A DNA stretch of 42,700 nucleotides, taken from assembly GCA_013054445.1 (NCBI GenBank), contig JAAMPI010000343.1, positions 1 to 42,700 on the forward strand. The letters are read 5' to 3'. This DNA comes from Cudoniella acicularis (taxonomy: Eukaryota > Ascomycota > Leotiomycetes > Helotiales > Helotiaceae). Positions within the stretch are counted from its first letter, which is position 1. Each line of letters begins with the position of its first letter. A program made the translations under genes and the position numbers. The notes beneath the pieces were generated by a model that was not told the DNA's origin, did not search any database, and worked only from the letters and a program-made list of their open reading frames with translations. Of this stretch, positions 1 to 9,873 are shown piece by piece.

Positions 1-229
1 CATAATCAAAACTAAACCCCTCAATCTCCCCCCATCGGCACATCACTAAACAATTCATCGACCTAGCCACCTCCTCTCTACTTGGAATTTCCATTCCCCC
101 ATCTTCATGCTGAGCTGGACCCTTTAGCAAAAATTTCAAAGCCTTCTCCTTCGCGATCTTCTGATCACTTTCTGAGAGCACATAATCGATGATAGCGCCG
201 CCGCAGAAGTGCGCTTGCGATACTTTCAT
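1..229 (-). CDS. Unrecognised protein, truncated by the window edge
   Basis: An open frame of 76 codons starts at the ATG at 227-229 and runs off the left edge without a stop (MKVSQAHFCGGAIIDYV...). I do not recognise the family. Just upstream, a second frame (ATG at 412-414, stop at 235-237) encodes a Ser/Thr/Asn-rich 59-residue peptide, and the two may be parts of one gene separated by an indel or an unseen splice. The frame of the downstream part is also open upstream of its ATG, back to about position 290, which fits an internal exon. Without the missing 3' part no function can be given. Confidence 0.3.
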   Translation of the reverse strand, partial: MKVSQAHFCGGAIIDYVLSESDQKIAKEKALKFLLKGPAQHEDGGMEIPSREEVARSMNCLVMCRWGEIEGFSFDY

Positions 230-414
230 GACGGCTAGTTGCTCGTCGTGGACGTTAGGGTGGTGATGGCGTTGGTGTAGCCGGGTATGTTTTTAGAAGC
301 ATCGTTGAGCTCGAGGGTTGATGCTGTGGGGGATGCCAGTTTGGAGATGTCATTGTTGCTGTTGTTGGTGGTGTTGTCCAGCGAAGGCAAGCGCATAGTC
401 TGCGTCGCTACCAT

Positions 415-1213
415 GTTTCTTTGCTTGCGCGTTGGGTATGCAAGTCAAGGATTTGATTCAAAGAAAAAGGGGGGTATTTTAGACGATGGTAGCGAGGAAG
501 AGGGGGGGGGAAGCATTGTTGGAGGCGATAAGCATGTTCTATTATCTAGATGGCTAGGAACTAAACTTGTGTGGATTGGTAGAGATAGGTTATCGTGAAG
601 AGATGTGGTGTTGATCGAACGGTGGAGGGATTCTCAGATACGGATGGAGTTGCGGAGGACGTCGGAAGACCGTTCCGCCCTCCTCGTGCTTCTAATTCTA
701 GGTGGTGATTATTTCAGGGAATTCGAAAATATTATTGGATAGTTTTCCCTGCAATTGAAGAAGTTTCTAGAATGCTTAGCGTAGCTACCTGTAAAAGTAT
801 TACCCTGGTGATGAAGTACACGTTGAGCGGCTGTGGTGCTATTGGTATGTCACTGGTATCGTTGTCACGTGGTTGACAAAAGCTTTTTCTTGACGTAGCA
901 AAAACAAGAGAAATAAAGCTAGTTCTTGGAGTATTATCGAAGGGTTCTAGTTCAGTGTAATCAGCATTGTGCTTTATTGCCATCCTTGCCTCATTCCTAC
1001 GCCTCGCAAAATTTTCGAACAGCGAATTCTGAGGTCTAAGCATCCTTGGTAAGTAGCACGGATATACAAATCCAAGCTATCAATTGATTTCTTCCTCTAG
1101 CGCCGGGCTCCAGAAACATGGACGCTTTCGAGAGATGTCAAACATCAGACTTTACTGCAAGTAGCTGCCTCTAGCCCATGAAGATGTCGGAGAAGTTGGA
1201 AAATTCCCATACT
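415..1213. other. Stretch without a supported gene
   Basis: No convincing gene is visible. The best candidate is a minus-strand ATG-initiated frame at 732-1043 (103 residues). Its middle (ADYTELEPFD...) loosely recalls the N-terminal linker of fungal ABC-B transporters, but there is no membrane-domain continuation, so I do not call it. Confidence 0.3.
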
Positions 1214-2685
1214 TCATTGATGATAACCGCTCGATGTGCCCAGAATAATGAATCGAGAATCCTTCTCGACTAGGCCAGATGGGTAATGAATCGATTTGCG
1301 TGTAACGAATGCGGAAATAGCTTCTATCGCATCATCTCTGCTCGCTCGCGTGAACTCGATTGAGTTGTCATACTCCGTCTCCTCGTTCTTGAGCTCTATG
1401 AAGAAAGAGTTCAAAATTAGCTCTTCCAGCAGCAATCGATTGTGCATGAAACGAAAGAGTGATTCGAAAGTTCATCCCACTAGAAAGGCCCGACGAATTC
1501 CAACCTTACGTAACGTGGCGCCATGTTTCATAAGGAATGCTTTGAAGCGGTGTGCGCGGTAATAACAGCCTTCCAAATTGATGCTCTGCAAGCGGTTACT
1601 TGATATTGCGGCCAGGATACTGGCAACTTCGACAGGAAAGATGCCCTTCTGTTCATTGTTTCGCAAAGAGAATCTCTCGAGGAATGGCAAGCCACGTAGG
1701 AGTTCTGCAATCCGGAGAACTGCTGAGTCCTGACCATTATCTCTGCTTTCAGAGTACTCCCCAATGGGAATGTCCAAGTAAGCAATGCAGCTAAGCGATG
1801 GTAGTGCAGCACGAATGAGATAGTTTGAAATTTCGCCGATTCCTCGACCTGTAGCAACGGCCATGCCTTCGTCGTCGTCGTCAATAATGAGGTTTGTGAT
1901 CTTTAGGACTGGTGAACATGCAGCAGCAGCACCAAGAAAGACATGAAGCTGACGGTCACGGTGTTCTCCAGAGGTTAGAATGTATGCACTGTCCGAAGTA
2001 CTTCCCCATGAGCTCTTCCTAATAGTCTTATTACTGATGGAGAGATGCACCGTGTTAAGGCTCTCTAGCTTAGAGAATGCGGCGGCAAGGAACCAGATAT
2101 CCAGATTTTGGTTGATAAGTTTACTATGCTGGTATACCATGTAACCATACTTGGCATACAATTCGAGCGCCCATTCTCGGCTTAGTCCAATTTCGTTAAG
2201 ACCTTGCGGATACGTGGATTCGGGAAAGTCGTCAAGTGTTACACTCTGGAAATAGTCCCATGAGATGTTATGATGGTGTTGATGGCCCAGAGGGGCAATA
2301 GCGAGGTGAATCTTCTGAAGCCCAGTAATGAAGGATGCTGGAGAAACTTGTGTACGCTTCGAGAGTATCTCATCTCCAATTGTAAGGATGCGTACATGCT
2401 GACAAAGTCGTGGGCTCTCGGCGACGCCAATCAGTCTGACCCTAAAGTTAGCTACTAACTTTCGAAAGACTTTTCGTAGGGATATTGCTAATGACAACAA
2501 GAAGCGAGGGATCCTTTCCTATCCAAGGATGCTTGCTGCAGACAAACGCTGATATGTAAGAATAAACAAGCCGAAGCCTGGTGCTCGAAACGTCTGCAGA
2601 CCAGTCTCAACGACTTCCAATCGCAGTCCTGGGCAGCTAAAACAACATGGTCCCAAAGTTCTTGTGATAACTTTTGGATACCCAT
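1214..2685 (-). pseudogene. F-box protein gene with an in-frame stop
   Basis: The reading starts at the ATG at 2683-2685 with an F-box-like segment (LSQELWDHV...LRLVCRRFE), the motif by which such proteins bind Skp1 in SCF ubiquitin ligases. It then needs a frame change near 2490-2510. An intron is possible there, because GTAGCTAAC followed by TTTAG or GGTCAG lies at about 2440-2455 on this strand, but I could not find a phase-matched donor. The main frame continues with a leucine-rich substrate-binding-like region (SPRLCQHVRILTIGDE...) to a TGA at 1472-1474. The same frame stays open beyond that stop for another 85 codons, to 1214, with family-like sequence (SLFRFMHNRLLLEELIL). The TGA therefore looks like a nonsense change (ancestral Gly, Arg or Trp) rather than the natural end. 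The gene may be a pseudogene or a shortened but expressed allele. Confidence 0.65.
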
Positions 2686-3330
2686 CTCTTATAAAGGACG
2701 CCTAGCCGCCAGGTAGAGCTTGTGGTTCCAGGTGAAATTTGGTGATTCAAAATCGTTCACACCTTGAAAAGACAAAGTGTTACAAATGTTGTGATCTTTA
2801 ATCAAACGATCAGACCATCAATCGATTTCCCATAGACTACGATAGTAAACATATCGTAGCGTAGCTGTCGTGGCTCTTGGTCATTGGCCTGACTACTGTC
2901 ACATGCTACTTGCATAAGGCTGCTTCCAGCCACGGCAAAGAGTAGGAACGCTAGACTCAAATAGGTAGCGAATTTTAACAATGATTGTATCGGGCTGGGA
3001 TAATTAAGACTGGAATTGTACTCTGAGACCCATGAGCACAATGTACTTTAGAATGGATATACTTTCATTACCACTATAATCTCAGACGACAATTCAGCCC
3101 ACCAAAGTCCATTTCCGTCTTTCGACCTGAGCAGGCGCTGCTTTAACCTGAACTGAGCCCTGAGCCCTGAGCACGCTAATGAAGTGAACTGGATCATGCT
3201 CAGGGGATCTTTTTCTGCCCCCCTCGTGAATCGATTATAGTTTCTATATTGTCTAAATATAAATCTTGCTAATGCCTGTTGCAGCCACCTCTTTAAACCT
3301 ATCAAGTTGTCGTGACGGTATCCGTTCTCG
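2686..3330. other. Intergenic, no supported gene
   Basis: Only short frames without ATG starts or family features are present. A minus-strand frame at 2802-3041 contains a hydrophobic segment but begins with TTG, so I do not accept it. The stretch contains one copy of a dispersed repeat (3108-3159). Confidence 0.4.
3108..3159 (-). repeat. Dispersed repeat, copy 1
   Basis: Read on the minus strand, this segment (GGCTCAG...AAAGCAGC...GCTCAGGTC...GACGGAAATGGA) matches 11406-11452 on the plus strand with a small gap and a few mismatches. In translation both give a shared LK...LRS(K/E)DGNG string. It is probably a fragment of an interspersed element, class unknown. Confidence 0.5.
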
Positions 3331-3830
3331 CCAGTATGAATAATGATTAAATTAAATTAAATTAACACCCCTTAATCATAATTTAATCAACCTTTTTAGG
3401 TCTAAATCATAATTTAATTAAATTAAATTGAATTATTTATTTAATAATTAATTTTTTTTTTGGGAAATTTCACATGACTCTACTCGTTGGTGAGGCATGC
3501 GGCTCAAGAAAAGTGTGAGCTAGGCCTTAATCGGCAACGCTCTTCGCTTAAAGACTTGACTATTAAGCAACCCAAGCTTAAGCAAAGCAATTTATTTATT
3601 TTTAACTTATAATATTAATAAATAAATCAAACTATATGGAATTAAATATTAAAATTATAAAACAACGACTTAAAAATAAAAATTTCCCTCTTTATATAAA
3701 AGTGAGAGGTCACGTGATAATCATGATTATTTTAATTATTTTAATTTAATCATAATCATGATTAATAGCAATATCGTTAATCATAATTTAATTTAATTAA
3801 TTTAATGATAATTAATTTTCTTATTTTTTT
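3331..3830. repeat. AT-rich low-complexity block
   Basis: Long runs built of ATTAAATTA and TAATCATGATTA words dominate 3335-3450 and 3580-3820, in sharp contrast to the flanks. The two ends are loosely inverted copies of each other (TGATTAAATTAAATTAAATT against its complement near 3780-3810). This fits a RIP-eroded repeat or a MITE-like element. No coding potential is seen. Confidence 0.55.
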
Positions 3831-4029
3831 TTTCTCACACTGGTTCTCGCTCCCCGTGATGGTTGGGTTCATGATCCGGACAGGTCCTGCATGCGCGAAG
3901 ACCTATATAGTTTGGGTTGTCGACCATGTTTTGGGGGCTTCGTGCTCAACTCAACACAGTATTTGGCATACTGTAACTTACGTATACTCTCACCATTCTT
4001 GTGATTCAAGTCCTTACCTCTACCCTTTG

Positions 4030-4046
4030 GTCACGTGGCACGTGAC
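4030..4046. promoter_or_regulatory. Perfect palindrome with two CACGTG boxes
   Basis: GTCACGTGGCACGTGAC reads the same on both strands about its central base and holds two CACGTG cores, the site class bound by bHLH factors such as Cbf1. Further CACGTG cores lie at 3711-3716 and 4161-4166. The site is downstream of the HET gene, so it may instead be the end of a small inverted-repeat element running from 3709. Confidence 0.35.
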
Positions 4047-4339
4047 ATACGGAGCGGACTGTTACACTGCATACGGTGCTCGTTCGTCGAACATTCAGCT
4101 ACGCCACCCAAACCCCATTATAATATGAACATCAATTATAAAATCGAACGGTTTTCTTACCACGTGCGGATAATCTTGTGCTACACAATGTAAAAGATTT
4201 CAACTTAGTATTATGCATAGTATTATCGCCAATTGACTTTGCAAATTAACACGTTACACTCATGTATAAACTACCCATACTTTCGACCAGAAAATTCAAC
4301 GTACTATTGTACATTAGTTCAGAGGCAACGAAGATAATT

Positions 4340-6613
4340 CTACAGCAAAAGAAAATCGAAAAGCTCATCATCTGATTCCTCCCCTTCCCAGGCGGATCCA
4401 TACATTATATCACTATAACCTTCATCTTTCTTGCCATTAGGTATAACATAACCTTGATTTTCCTTGGTATCAAGCATACCATCCCTATTAATAATCTCAG
4501 AATCGATTAATAAACAAGCCCCAATGAACGAAAACCCCTCTCGACCATCGTTTGCTTCTCGGAGTACAAATGGCACACTTCCTCCCATGAGAAGGACAAT
4601 CTCGTCGCCGATTTGGATGTCATTCGGCCCCCAGCTTGAGTTAAATGGGGTCGAGGTTGATGAGGCGCTGTTTTCGGCAGATGCTGGGATGAATGGTGAA
4701 GCATATTTAAAGAGGGTAATGTTGTCATTGTCTTCCAGATGTAAACCGCTACTGAACACCTCGATGACAATTCCAATAGATTTACCCTTGACGGGTAATG
4801 TCGTATTAGAAGAGGGTTCATTGCGAAGCGGCGATTGTGTATAATCGAATATCGATGAACCCTTTGTCGCAGAGAAATATTTTCTGTACGACCGATTTCT
4901 GAACGAGCAAATAACCCTTGTCTGATATGTTGCTGGTGTGCTGAGATCAAGGACCCAAGATGGCATATTAGCGTCACTTCGACTCCCAGCCCCCATTAAG
5001 ATGTCGAGATTCCTTGACTTCTCGATAAGCTTTCGTGTTGTTGCTTTGAAAACCTCCGAATTTTTCGACCTCTCGGAGTAGTCGACATCAATATCAAGAT
5101 AGTCTTTCGACATTCCGAGAAGTGCGTACACTTTGTCTCTGGGGTCAGTTGCACCTTGATCGCGAAAGTTCCAGATGTTTTCAAGGAGGTCGGAGTGTGG
5201 TACTGTATACCGATCACCGTTCAGGCTTACAGGAAAGTCGAAGTGCACCCTACTCTCCATCGCGGCCTGGGCCTGGCGATCCGCTGCATCCACTCTACCC
5301 TCCTGTAGCATTTTGCTGTATTGCCGTAATATGGGCGCTAGTCCATCCGTATCATTAGCTTCCAAGGATTTGAGCGCTTTTTCCCGTCTTTCTAAGCTCG
5401 CATTTCGAAAAACTGCCAATATTTCGAGGCTAGCCTTGGGTATTTCGTTTCTGCCCATGATCACAGCATCCCGTCTAAGACTGTGAATTGCTACGATTGA
5501 GGCTCGTTCTGTCTTCAGAGCCTTCAACCTTTCAGTCAAAAGATCGACTTCACGCTCTTGTTTGATGACTGCCTCCACTTCCTTCAAAACAGACTGGGTT
5601 TCCATGATGCTTTCCAACTTGATATCCGACTCTGAGGGATCGGCTATCAAGGAGCACTCTTCTAGGGACTGCTCTATAGATCTCAGAAGCGGAAGCGCGG
5701 TGTGAGCCTGAAGAATTCGAGTTTTCATGTTTATTCTCTGTATTACCACTTGCCGTTTCTTGAGTCGGTCAAGTCTCGTGTAATTTTCGATCAAGGCGTC
5801 GAAAGACATGTCGATAGAACCAATATAAGCTCTTACAATGCCTACATGGACGACCTCCTGTATGACCCATGTTCGTTCCCACCACGGTCTCTCAAAAATA
5901 TTGGCCACCGCGTCCCACTTTCGCTTGTAATTGAGAGCTACCGCCATAGCCTCGGGATCGTCCTTGATGCCGTGCTCGTATGCTATGGTCTCCAAGAACC
6001 AAGTCCAGCACGGTTCTCCGTAAGGCTTCTCGTCCAATGCGGTAAAGCCGTCGCTGCCGCTTGAGACATTACCAGCAGCCCAGGGGTCGAATTTTTTCGA
6101 CGGCTCAAAAAGCTTCTCCAGCAGCTCTTTAATAAAGTCAAAAGCGACTTGGGCATCATTCTCCTCTCCAAACCATACCACTGTCTTGCTTGCGAACTCG
6201 TAGATCTCTCGCATAAGTGGGACTTGAATGTTTTTCTCGGATACGTCACTCTGATTGATACAGATGGCATCCACCCAAAGGACTCTCGGCTCGTGTGTAA
6301 GACGCAAACGTCGTAATGCTGAATCGAGATTGCTCGTGATTGCCAGCTTGTTGTCGCCTATAATCAGCTGGTCGATTTGTTTGTTGTCACCCCAAGTGTA
6401 AGAAAGGGCCTCATAAGATTCATAAGATTTCATGTGAATGCTGAGCTGGGCGTGAAGAATCTCGCCATGAAGTTCTGAAGAATGGTCGAGAGAAGGATAG
6501 AGTTTCAAAAGTCGAATCTCTCGGCGATTTTTGAATTGTCGATATTCGAAGGGTTCAATTGAGCTACCCATCTTGTGTATGTACGCCTTGCAAATGATCA
6601 ACGAGTTATCCAC
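4340..6613 (-). CDS. HET-domain (heterokaryon incompatibility) protein
   Basis: This is a single uninterrupted 757-residue frame. The HET domain (PF06985) is recognised by its three blocks: YEALSYTWGD (67-76), LWVDAICINQ followed by R-x-I-Y and VVWFGE (112-150), and PWWERTWVIQEV (243-254). The middle (about 320-370) is charged and predicted to be coiled coil. The C-terminus has the usual GDEIVLLMGGSVPFVLR block and an acidic tail. Such proteins trigger cell death on fusion between incompatible strains, and their C-terminal halves are variable. A second ATG at codon 15 (MGSSIEPFEYRQF) is an equally good start, because similar proteins usually begin just before the FEY/IRLL segment. There are no introns or lesions, so the gene looks intact although it lies among decayed elements. 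Confidence 0.9.
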   Translation of the reverse strand: MDNSLIICKAYIHKMGSSIEPFEYRQFKNRREIRLLKLYPSLDHSSELHGEILHAQLSIHMKSYESYEALSYTWGDNKQIDQLIIGDNKLAITSNLDSALRRLRLTHEPRVLWVDAICINQSDVSEKNIQVPLMREIYEFASKTVVWFGEENDAQVAFDFIKELLEKLFEPSKKFDPWAAGNVSSGSDGFTALDEKPYGEPCWTWFLETIAYEHGIKDDPEAMAVALNYKRKWDAVANIFERPWWERTWVIQEVVHVGIVRAYIGSIDMSFDALIENYTRLDRLKKRQVVIQRINMKTRILQAHTALPLLRSIEQSLEECSLIADPSESDIKLESIMETQSVLKEVEAVIKQEREVDLLTERLKALKTERASIVAIHSLRRDAVIMGRNEIPKASLEILAVFRNASLERREKALKSLEANDTDGLAPILRQYSKMLQEGRVDAADRQAQAAMESRVHFDFPVSLNGDRYTVPHSDLLENIWNFRDQGATDPRDKVYALLGMSKDYLDIDVDYSERSKNSEVFKATTRKLIEKSRNLDILMGAGSRSDANMPSWVLDLSTPATYQTRVICSFRNRSYRKYFSATKGSSIFDYTQSPLRNEPSSNTTLPVKGKSIGIVIEVFSSGLHLEDNDNITLFKYASPFIPASAENSASSTSTPFNSSWGPNDIQIGDEIVLLMGGSVPFVLREANDGREGFSFIGACLLIDSEIINRDGMLDTKENQGYVIPNGKKDEGYSDIMYGSAWEGEESDDELFDFLLL

Positions 6614-7528
6614 TGAATTTAATGTTATTTTGAATGAAGAAGATACGAAGAGTATTATATCAAAATTGTTCTTCTCGATAGTTTTCTAGTACTTTTCATT
6701 CCAGATAAAAAGTTTGAGTTACCTTATAGGCGGAGCGAAAAATAGGGGTCTCAGCGGCTAGGCTGTTTGAAACACGAGGCTGGCTGAAAGAGGAGAAGCA
6801 CTAGGGGGAGAGGAGTGCTTTTAAATAGGTCAGCCCCATAACCAAAAATGTGACTTGGCGTTTTATTTTTCAGTTGCGCGCCAATTACGAAGGAGGATTC
6901 CCTTAAAATTTGCAAAAGAAATGAAATTCTTCCTTTTTGCATATATGTACCGCTAGCCACAGCGCTATCGCGTATCCATGCAATTATAATTGGCAGCCCC
7001 TCGATGTGTCACGTCGCTAGCTGGCAGCCTCCAGTGTGATAGCACTGCTTAGGCTGCTCAGGCGAGCGGCTAAGCCTAGGGTGAGCAGCGCCTAAGCAAG
7101 AGCGGCAAGCTTACTAACCGAATGCGTAGCACAAAAAAGCATGAGTTGGTTGGCAAGGCTGCGACATTCAAGGTTAGGCAACTCCAAATCCAAGTCAAGT
7201 TTAAGCCCCTTTTTCACAGATTTGGACTTGGACTTGGATATATGTTTGCATTTTCGGTCGGGATATTATTGCCTAATTAGGCTAAACTTGGGAGTTTAAC
7301 TTGAAAAAGATCCAAGTGTAAGGCCTTTTTTACAAAACTGGATTTGGACTTATCAAAGTCTGAGTCTTAAGTAGATTCAAGTTAAACTTAGACTCGCCAT
7401 TCCATGGCAACATTTGCTCAACTTTAAGATAGAAAACTTCGGTCATGTTAAGCAATTCAACTAGTATTAATTGTTAGATTATGGTATAAGTTAGGAGCGC
7501 AGTAGTTATTTAGAGCCCTAATATAAGT
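6614..7528. other. Intergenic, no gene; hairpin and CAAGT-rich tract
   Basis: This holds the presumed upstream region of the HET gene and then anonymous sequence. Two structures stand out. One is an imperfect inverted repeat at 7047-7096. The other is a degenerate tract at about 7190-7400 rich in GGACTTGG and its complement. No reading frame is supported. Confidence 0.4.
7047..7096. repeat. Imperfect inverted repeat (hairpin)
   Basis: GCTTAGGCTGCTCA at the left is mirrored by TGAGCAGCGCCTAAGC at the right, with two extra bases in the right arm and about 21 bases between the arms. It may be a fragment of a small inverted-repeat element. Confidence 0.4.
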
Positions 7529-7670
7529 TATCCCTTCGTCTGGTGAGACATTGCCAGCGCCAGCAAGGGGGTCTCGCTTGGACTGCACAGCATAAAATTA
7601 TGTACCTTTGCATACAAATTTATTAGTAATCTACATCATCAGCATAGAATCGCGTCCAGGCGTCCCCCTC
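7529..7670 (+). repeat. Left terminal inverted repeat
   Basis: About 142 bp, nearly identical to the reverse complement of 9307-9448. The shared words include TCTGGTGAGACATTGCCAGC and TTATTAGTAATCTACATCAT. Confidence 0.85.
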
Positions 7671-7769
7671 TAATTATGCGCTCACGCAATAGAGGATACT
7701 TCCAACCCACCTACGCAGCCTAAGAGGCAAAAAGCTTAATCCCTTGAGGATATACTCCTTACATTTGGA

Positions 7770-9351
7770 CCAATCACAAGCGTTTCCTACGAGCCTTTCC
7801 AACGCGAGCCTAAGCAGACAGCAAAAGCACTCTCACCTGCTTCCTTTCCTCTAAAACCACACCCATTCGACTACTTCAGCTTATTTTCTACCCGCGATCT
7901 CTTTCAAACGATTGCTACAAATACTAATCGATACGCGAGCATATAGAGACTACATATAATAGAGGAAAGGGCACGAGAATGGACAGATCTGCTTATAGAG
8001 GAGTTGTACGTGTTTCTAGGCGCTATTATATATATAGGAGTTCACGAGGAGCCTCAAATTGCGATGTATTGGAATTCAGACTTTAATAAAGGTCCTTTAC
8101 ATTCGATTTCAAGCCATATATCGCTCTGCCGCTTTAAGTAAATCAAGCGGTATTACTATATCTCTTACCCTAAGAGTGATAAAAGAAACAGGTATCACTT
8201 ACCTTCTAATAAGGTCTAGTAGTATAAGCTTGAACCTCTTGCTTATCTATTCAAGCTTCTTCTGAACGGTATTACTCTCCTTCTTCTAAAGTGAGTATAG
8301 ATGAGCTTATGGTACGGTGCTTTAGCCGGTACGTCTCACTTCCTTCCTCTCTTATTACCCCTCTACCCCACTAATTACCCTAGATCCTTACACACATACA
8401 AGATGCCAAAGAAACCGATCAAACAAGGGTATAAGATCTATAGAGTTACGGATCACGGATATATATTCAACCAGGTTTAGAGCTCTAGAGAGAAGGGATT
8501 ACAGGATATAGTTCTTCACCTAACCCTTACAAATACAGGGTGTCTCGTACGCAACCTTACGCTTTCCCTCCCACGCCGTTACCTTACAATATATATAGAC
8601 AATTACTTCACATCAATACCCCTATTTTCAGAGCTACGAGCTTGCAAATTCGGTGCAGTGGGTACTACGCGGCCACATAAGGAGTTTCCTGCCGATTTGA
8701 CGGAGGTGAAGAACTGATTCTCTACAAAGCTTGCATAGAATACCCTTCTCGCGGCGGTAGTTCAGGATATACTTTGCCTAGCTTGGCAGGATAATAATAT
8801 TGTCCTAGGTTTAAGTAATATCCATACTATGGATAAGGCAGAGGACTTTCGGGCGAAGGATGGGAGACGTCCTGCAAAGACGTCAACAAATAGTCGAATC
8901 GTCCGGTATATATTTAGTGACCCACAAGCCTACCTTTAGGACTTGGTGGCCCTTGTTTTACTGGTTAATTGATATAGCTTGTGTCAATTCTTACAGGCTA
9001 TATCAATTACATACAACAAGAGAGCATCCTCTTACGCACTTGCAATTCAGGATCGAGCTTTACTATAAGCTCTTAGGGTATTCTAAGAGGGCAAAGCTAC
9101 CGAGCTTACGAGTAGGGCTAGGGGGTAAGAGGGTATTTAATCCTGATTTCCAGCATCTACACTACTAGGAACAGCGTCCTAAAAGGGGCACTTACGCGTG
9201 GTATTCATATCAATTAAAGTGTAAAAAGGCCTTAGGAAAAGGGGTAAAGGGTGTACCAAAGCGCTCTGTTGGAGGGTGCATGTTTTGTGACGTGCCACTC
9301 TGTAAGGAGGGGGAGTGCTGGACGCGATACCATACTAATGATGTAGATTAC
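7770..9351 (+). pseudogene. piggyBac-type transposase (DDE_Tnp_1_7), broken
   Basis: Reading through stops and frame changes gives a recognisable piggyBac-type transposase. In order it shows HPFDYFSLFSTRDLF, FLGAIIYIGVHEEPQIAMYW, SLCRFK-stop-IKRYYY, KMPKKPIKQGYKIYRVTDHG, a YIDNYFTSIPLF block with the catalytic Asp, LCLAWQDNNIVLGLSNIHT, and THKPTFRTWWPLFYWLIDIA. It ends with a Cys-rich end (GGCMFCDVPLCKEGECW). Stops fall where Gln or Trp is expected (for example FK-stop-IK at about 8136). Between VRYIFSD and THKPTFRTWW, near 8915-8925, roughly 35-40 residues are missing. That span includes the segment which carries the third catalytic Asp in relatives. The protein cannot be active. Its tail overlaps the right inverted repeat. 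Confidence 0.8.
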
Positions 9352-9448
9352 TAATAAATTTGTATGTAAAGATACATAATTTTATGCTGTGCAGTCCAAG
9401 CGAGATCCCCTTGCTGGCGCTGGCAATGTCTCACCAGACGAAGGGATA
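9307..9448 (-). repeat. Right terminal inverted repeat
   Basis: This is the partner of 7529-7670 in inverted orientation. It contains the coding end of the transposase relic. Confidence 0.85.
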
Positions 9449-9570
9449 CTATAAATTATGAACGCTATGAGGTATAAATGAAACAGAGAAGACTAGTTCG
9501 TACAATGCTATACAAGGAGATGAATAACCAGCTCAAACTTCAGTCAAATTTACCATTGCTCCAACCCGTA

Positions 9571-9873
9571 TTACGAGCCCTCTCGTCTGTTATTGTTCTT
9601 GGCCTCGGCGATCAATTCATCGAGAACCTCTTCAAGATGTTTACCTATACCGAAATGATTCTCGTCAAACTCTTTCAGAACGCAATGGGGAATTTGCCCC
9701 GCCATATCTCTTATCCTCTCCACTGGAGCATTAACGTCTTTTGATCCATGCTATATTTTAACTCTGTCATAAGGGATATCTTCGAACTTAAATCCCCAAT
9801 CCTACGTCAATAGTCGCGCCTCATTGACGAACTCTGAGGTACCCCGCGCAAAACCCTCGAAGCTCAAGCTTGT
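9571..9873 (-). pseudogene. Alpha/beta-hydrolase gene, C-terminal remnant
   Basis: The minus strand reads SFEGFARGTSEFVNEARLLT-stop-DWGFKFEDIPYDRVKI-stop-HGSKDVNAPVERIRDM..., then CVLKEFDENHFGIG and EEVLDELIAEA before a TAA at 9571. The order FED-Y-VKI(W)HG-KDVNAP...DENHF matches the C-terminal third of a family of fungal alpha/beta hydrolases, with the acid (D of KDVNAP) and base (H of DENHF) of the triad in place. Both internal stops are TAG where Trp or Gln is expected. The N-terminal part with the nucleophile is not found upstream, so this is a decayed fragment next to the transposon. Confidence 0.6.

Larger units (their letters stand above)
7529..9448 (+). mobile_element. Decayed piggyBac-like DNA transposon
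   Basis: Two long terminal inverted repeats (7529-7670 and 9307-9448) bracket a broken transposase frame. The outermost bases are TA-TCCCTTCGTCTGGTGAGAC on both sides. Only TA is shared at the extreme ends, and the canonical piggyBac TTAA target duplication is not evident (TTAT on the left, ATAC on the right). Several differences between the two ends are C/T or G/A in CpA or TpG context, consistent with RIP. Confidence 0.8.

Noticed and set aside
3805..4128. ATG-initiated frame of 107 codons on the plus strand
   Set aside because: It starts in AT-rich repeat DNA and crosses the CACGTG palindrome; no family features.
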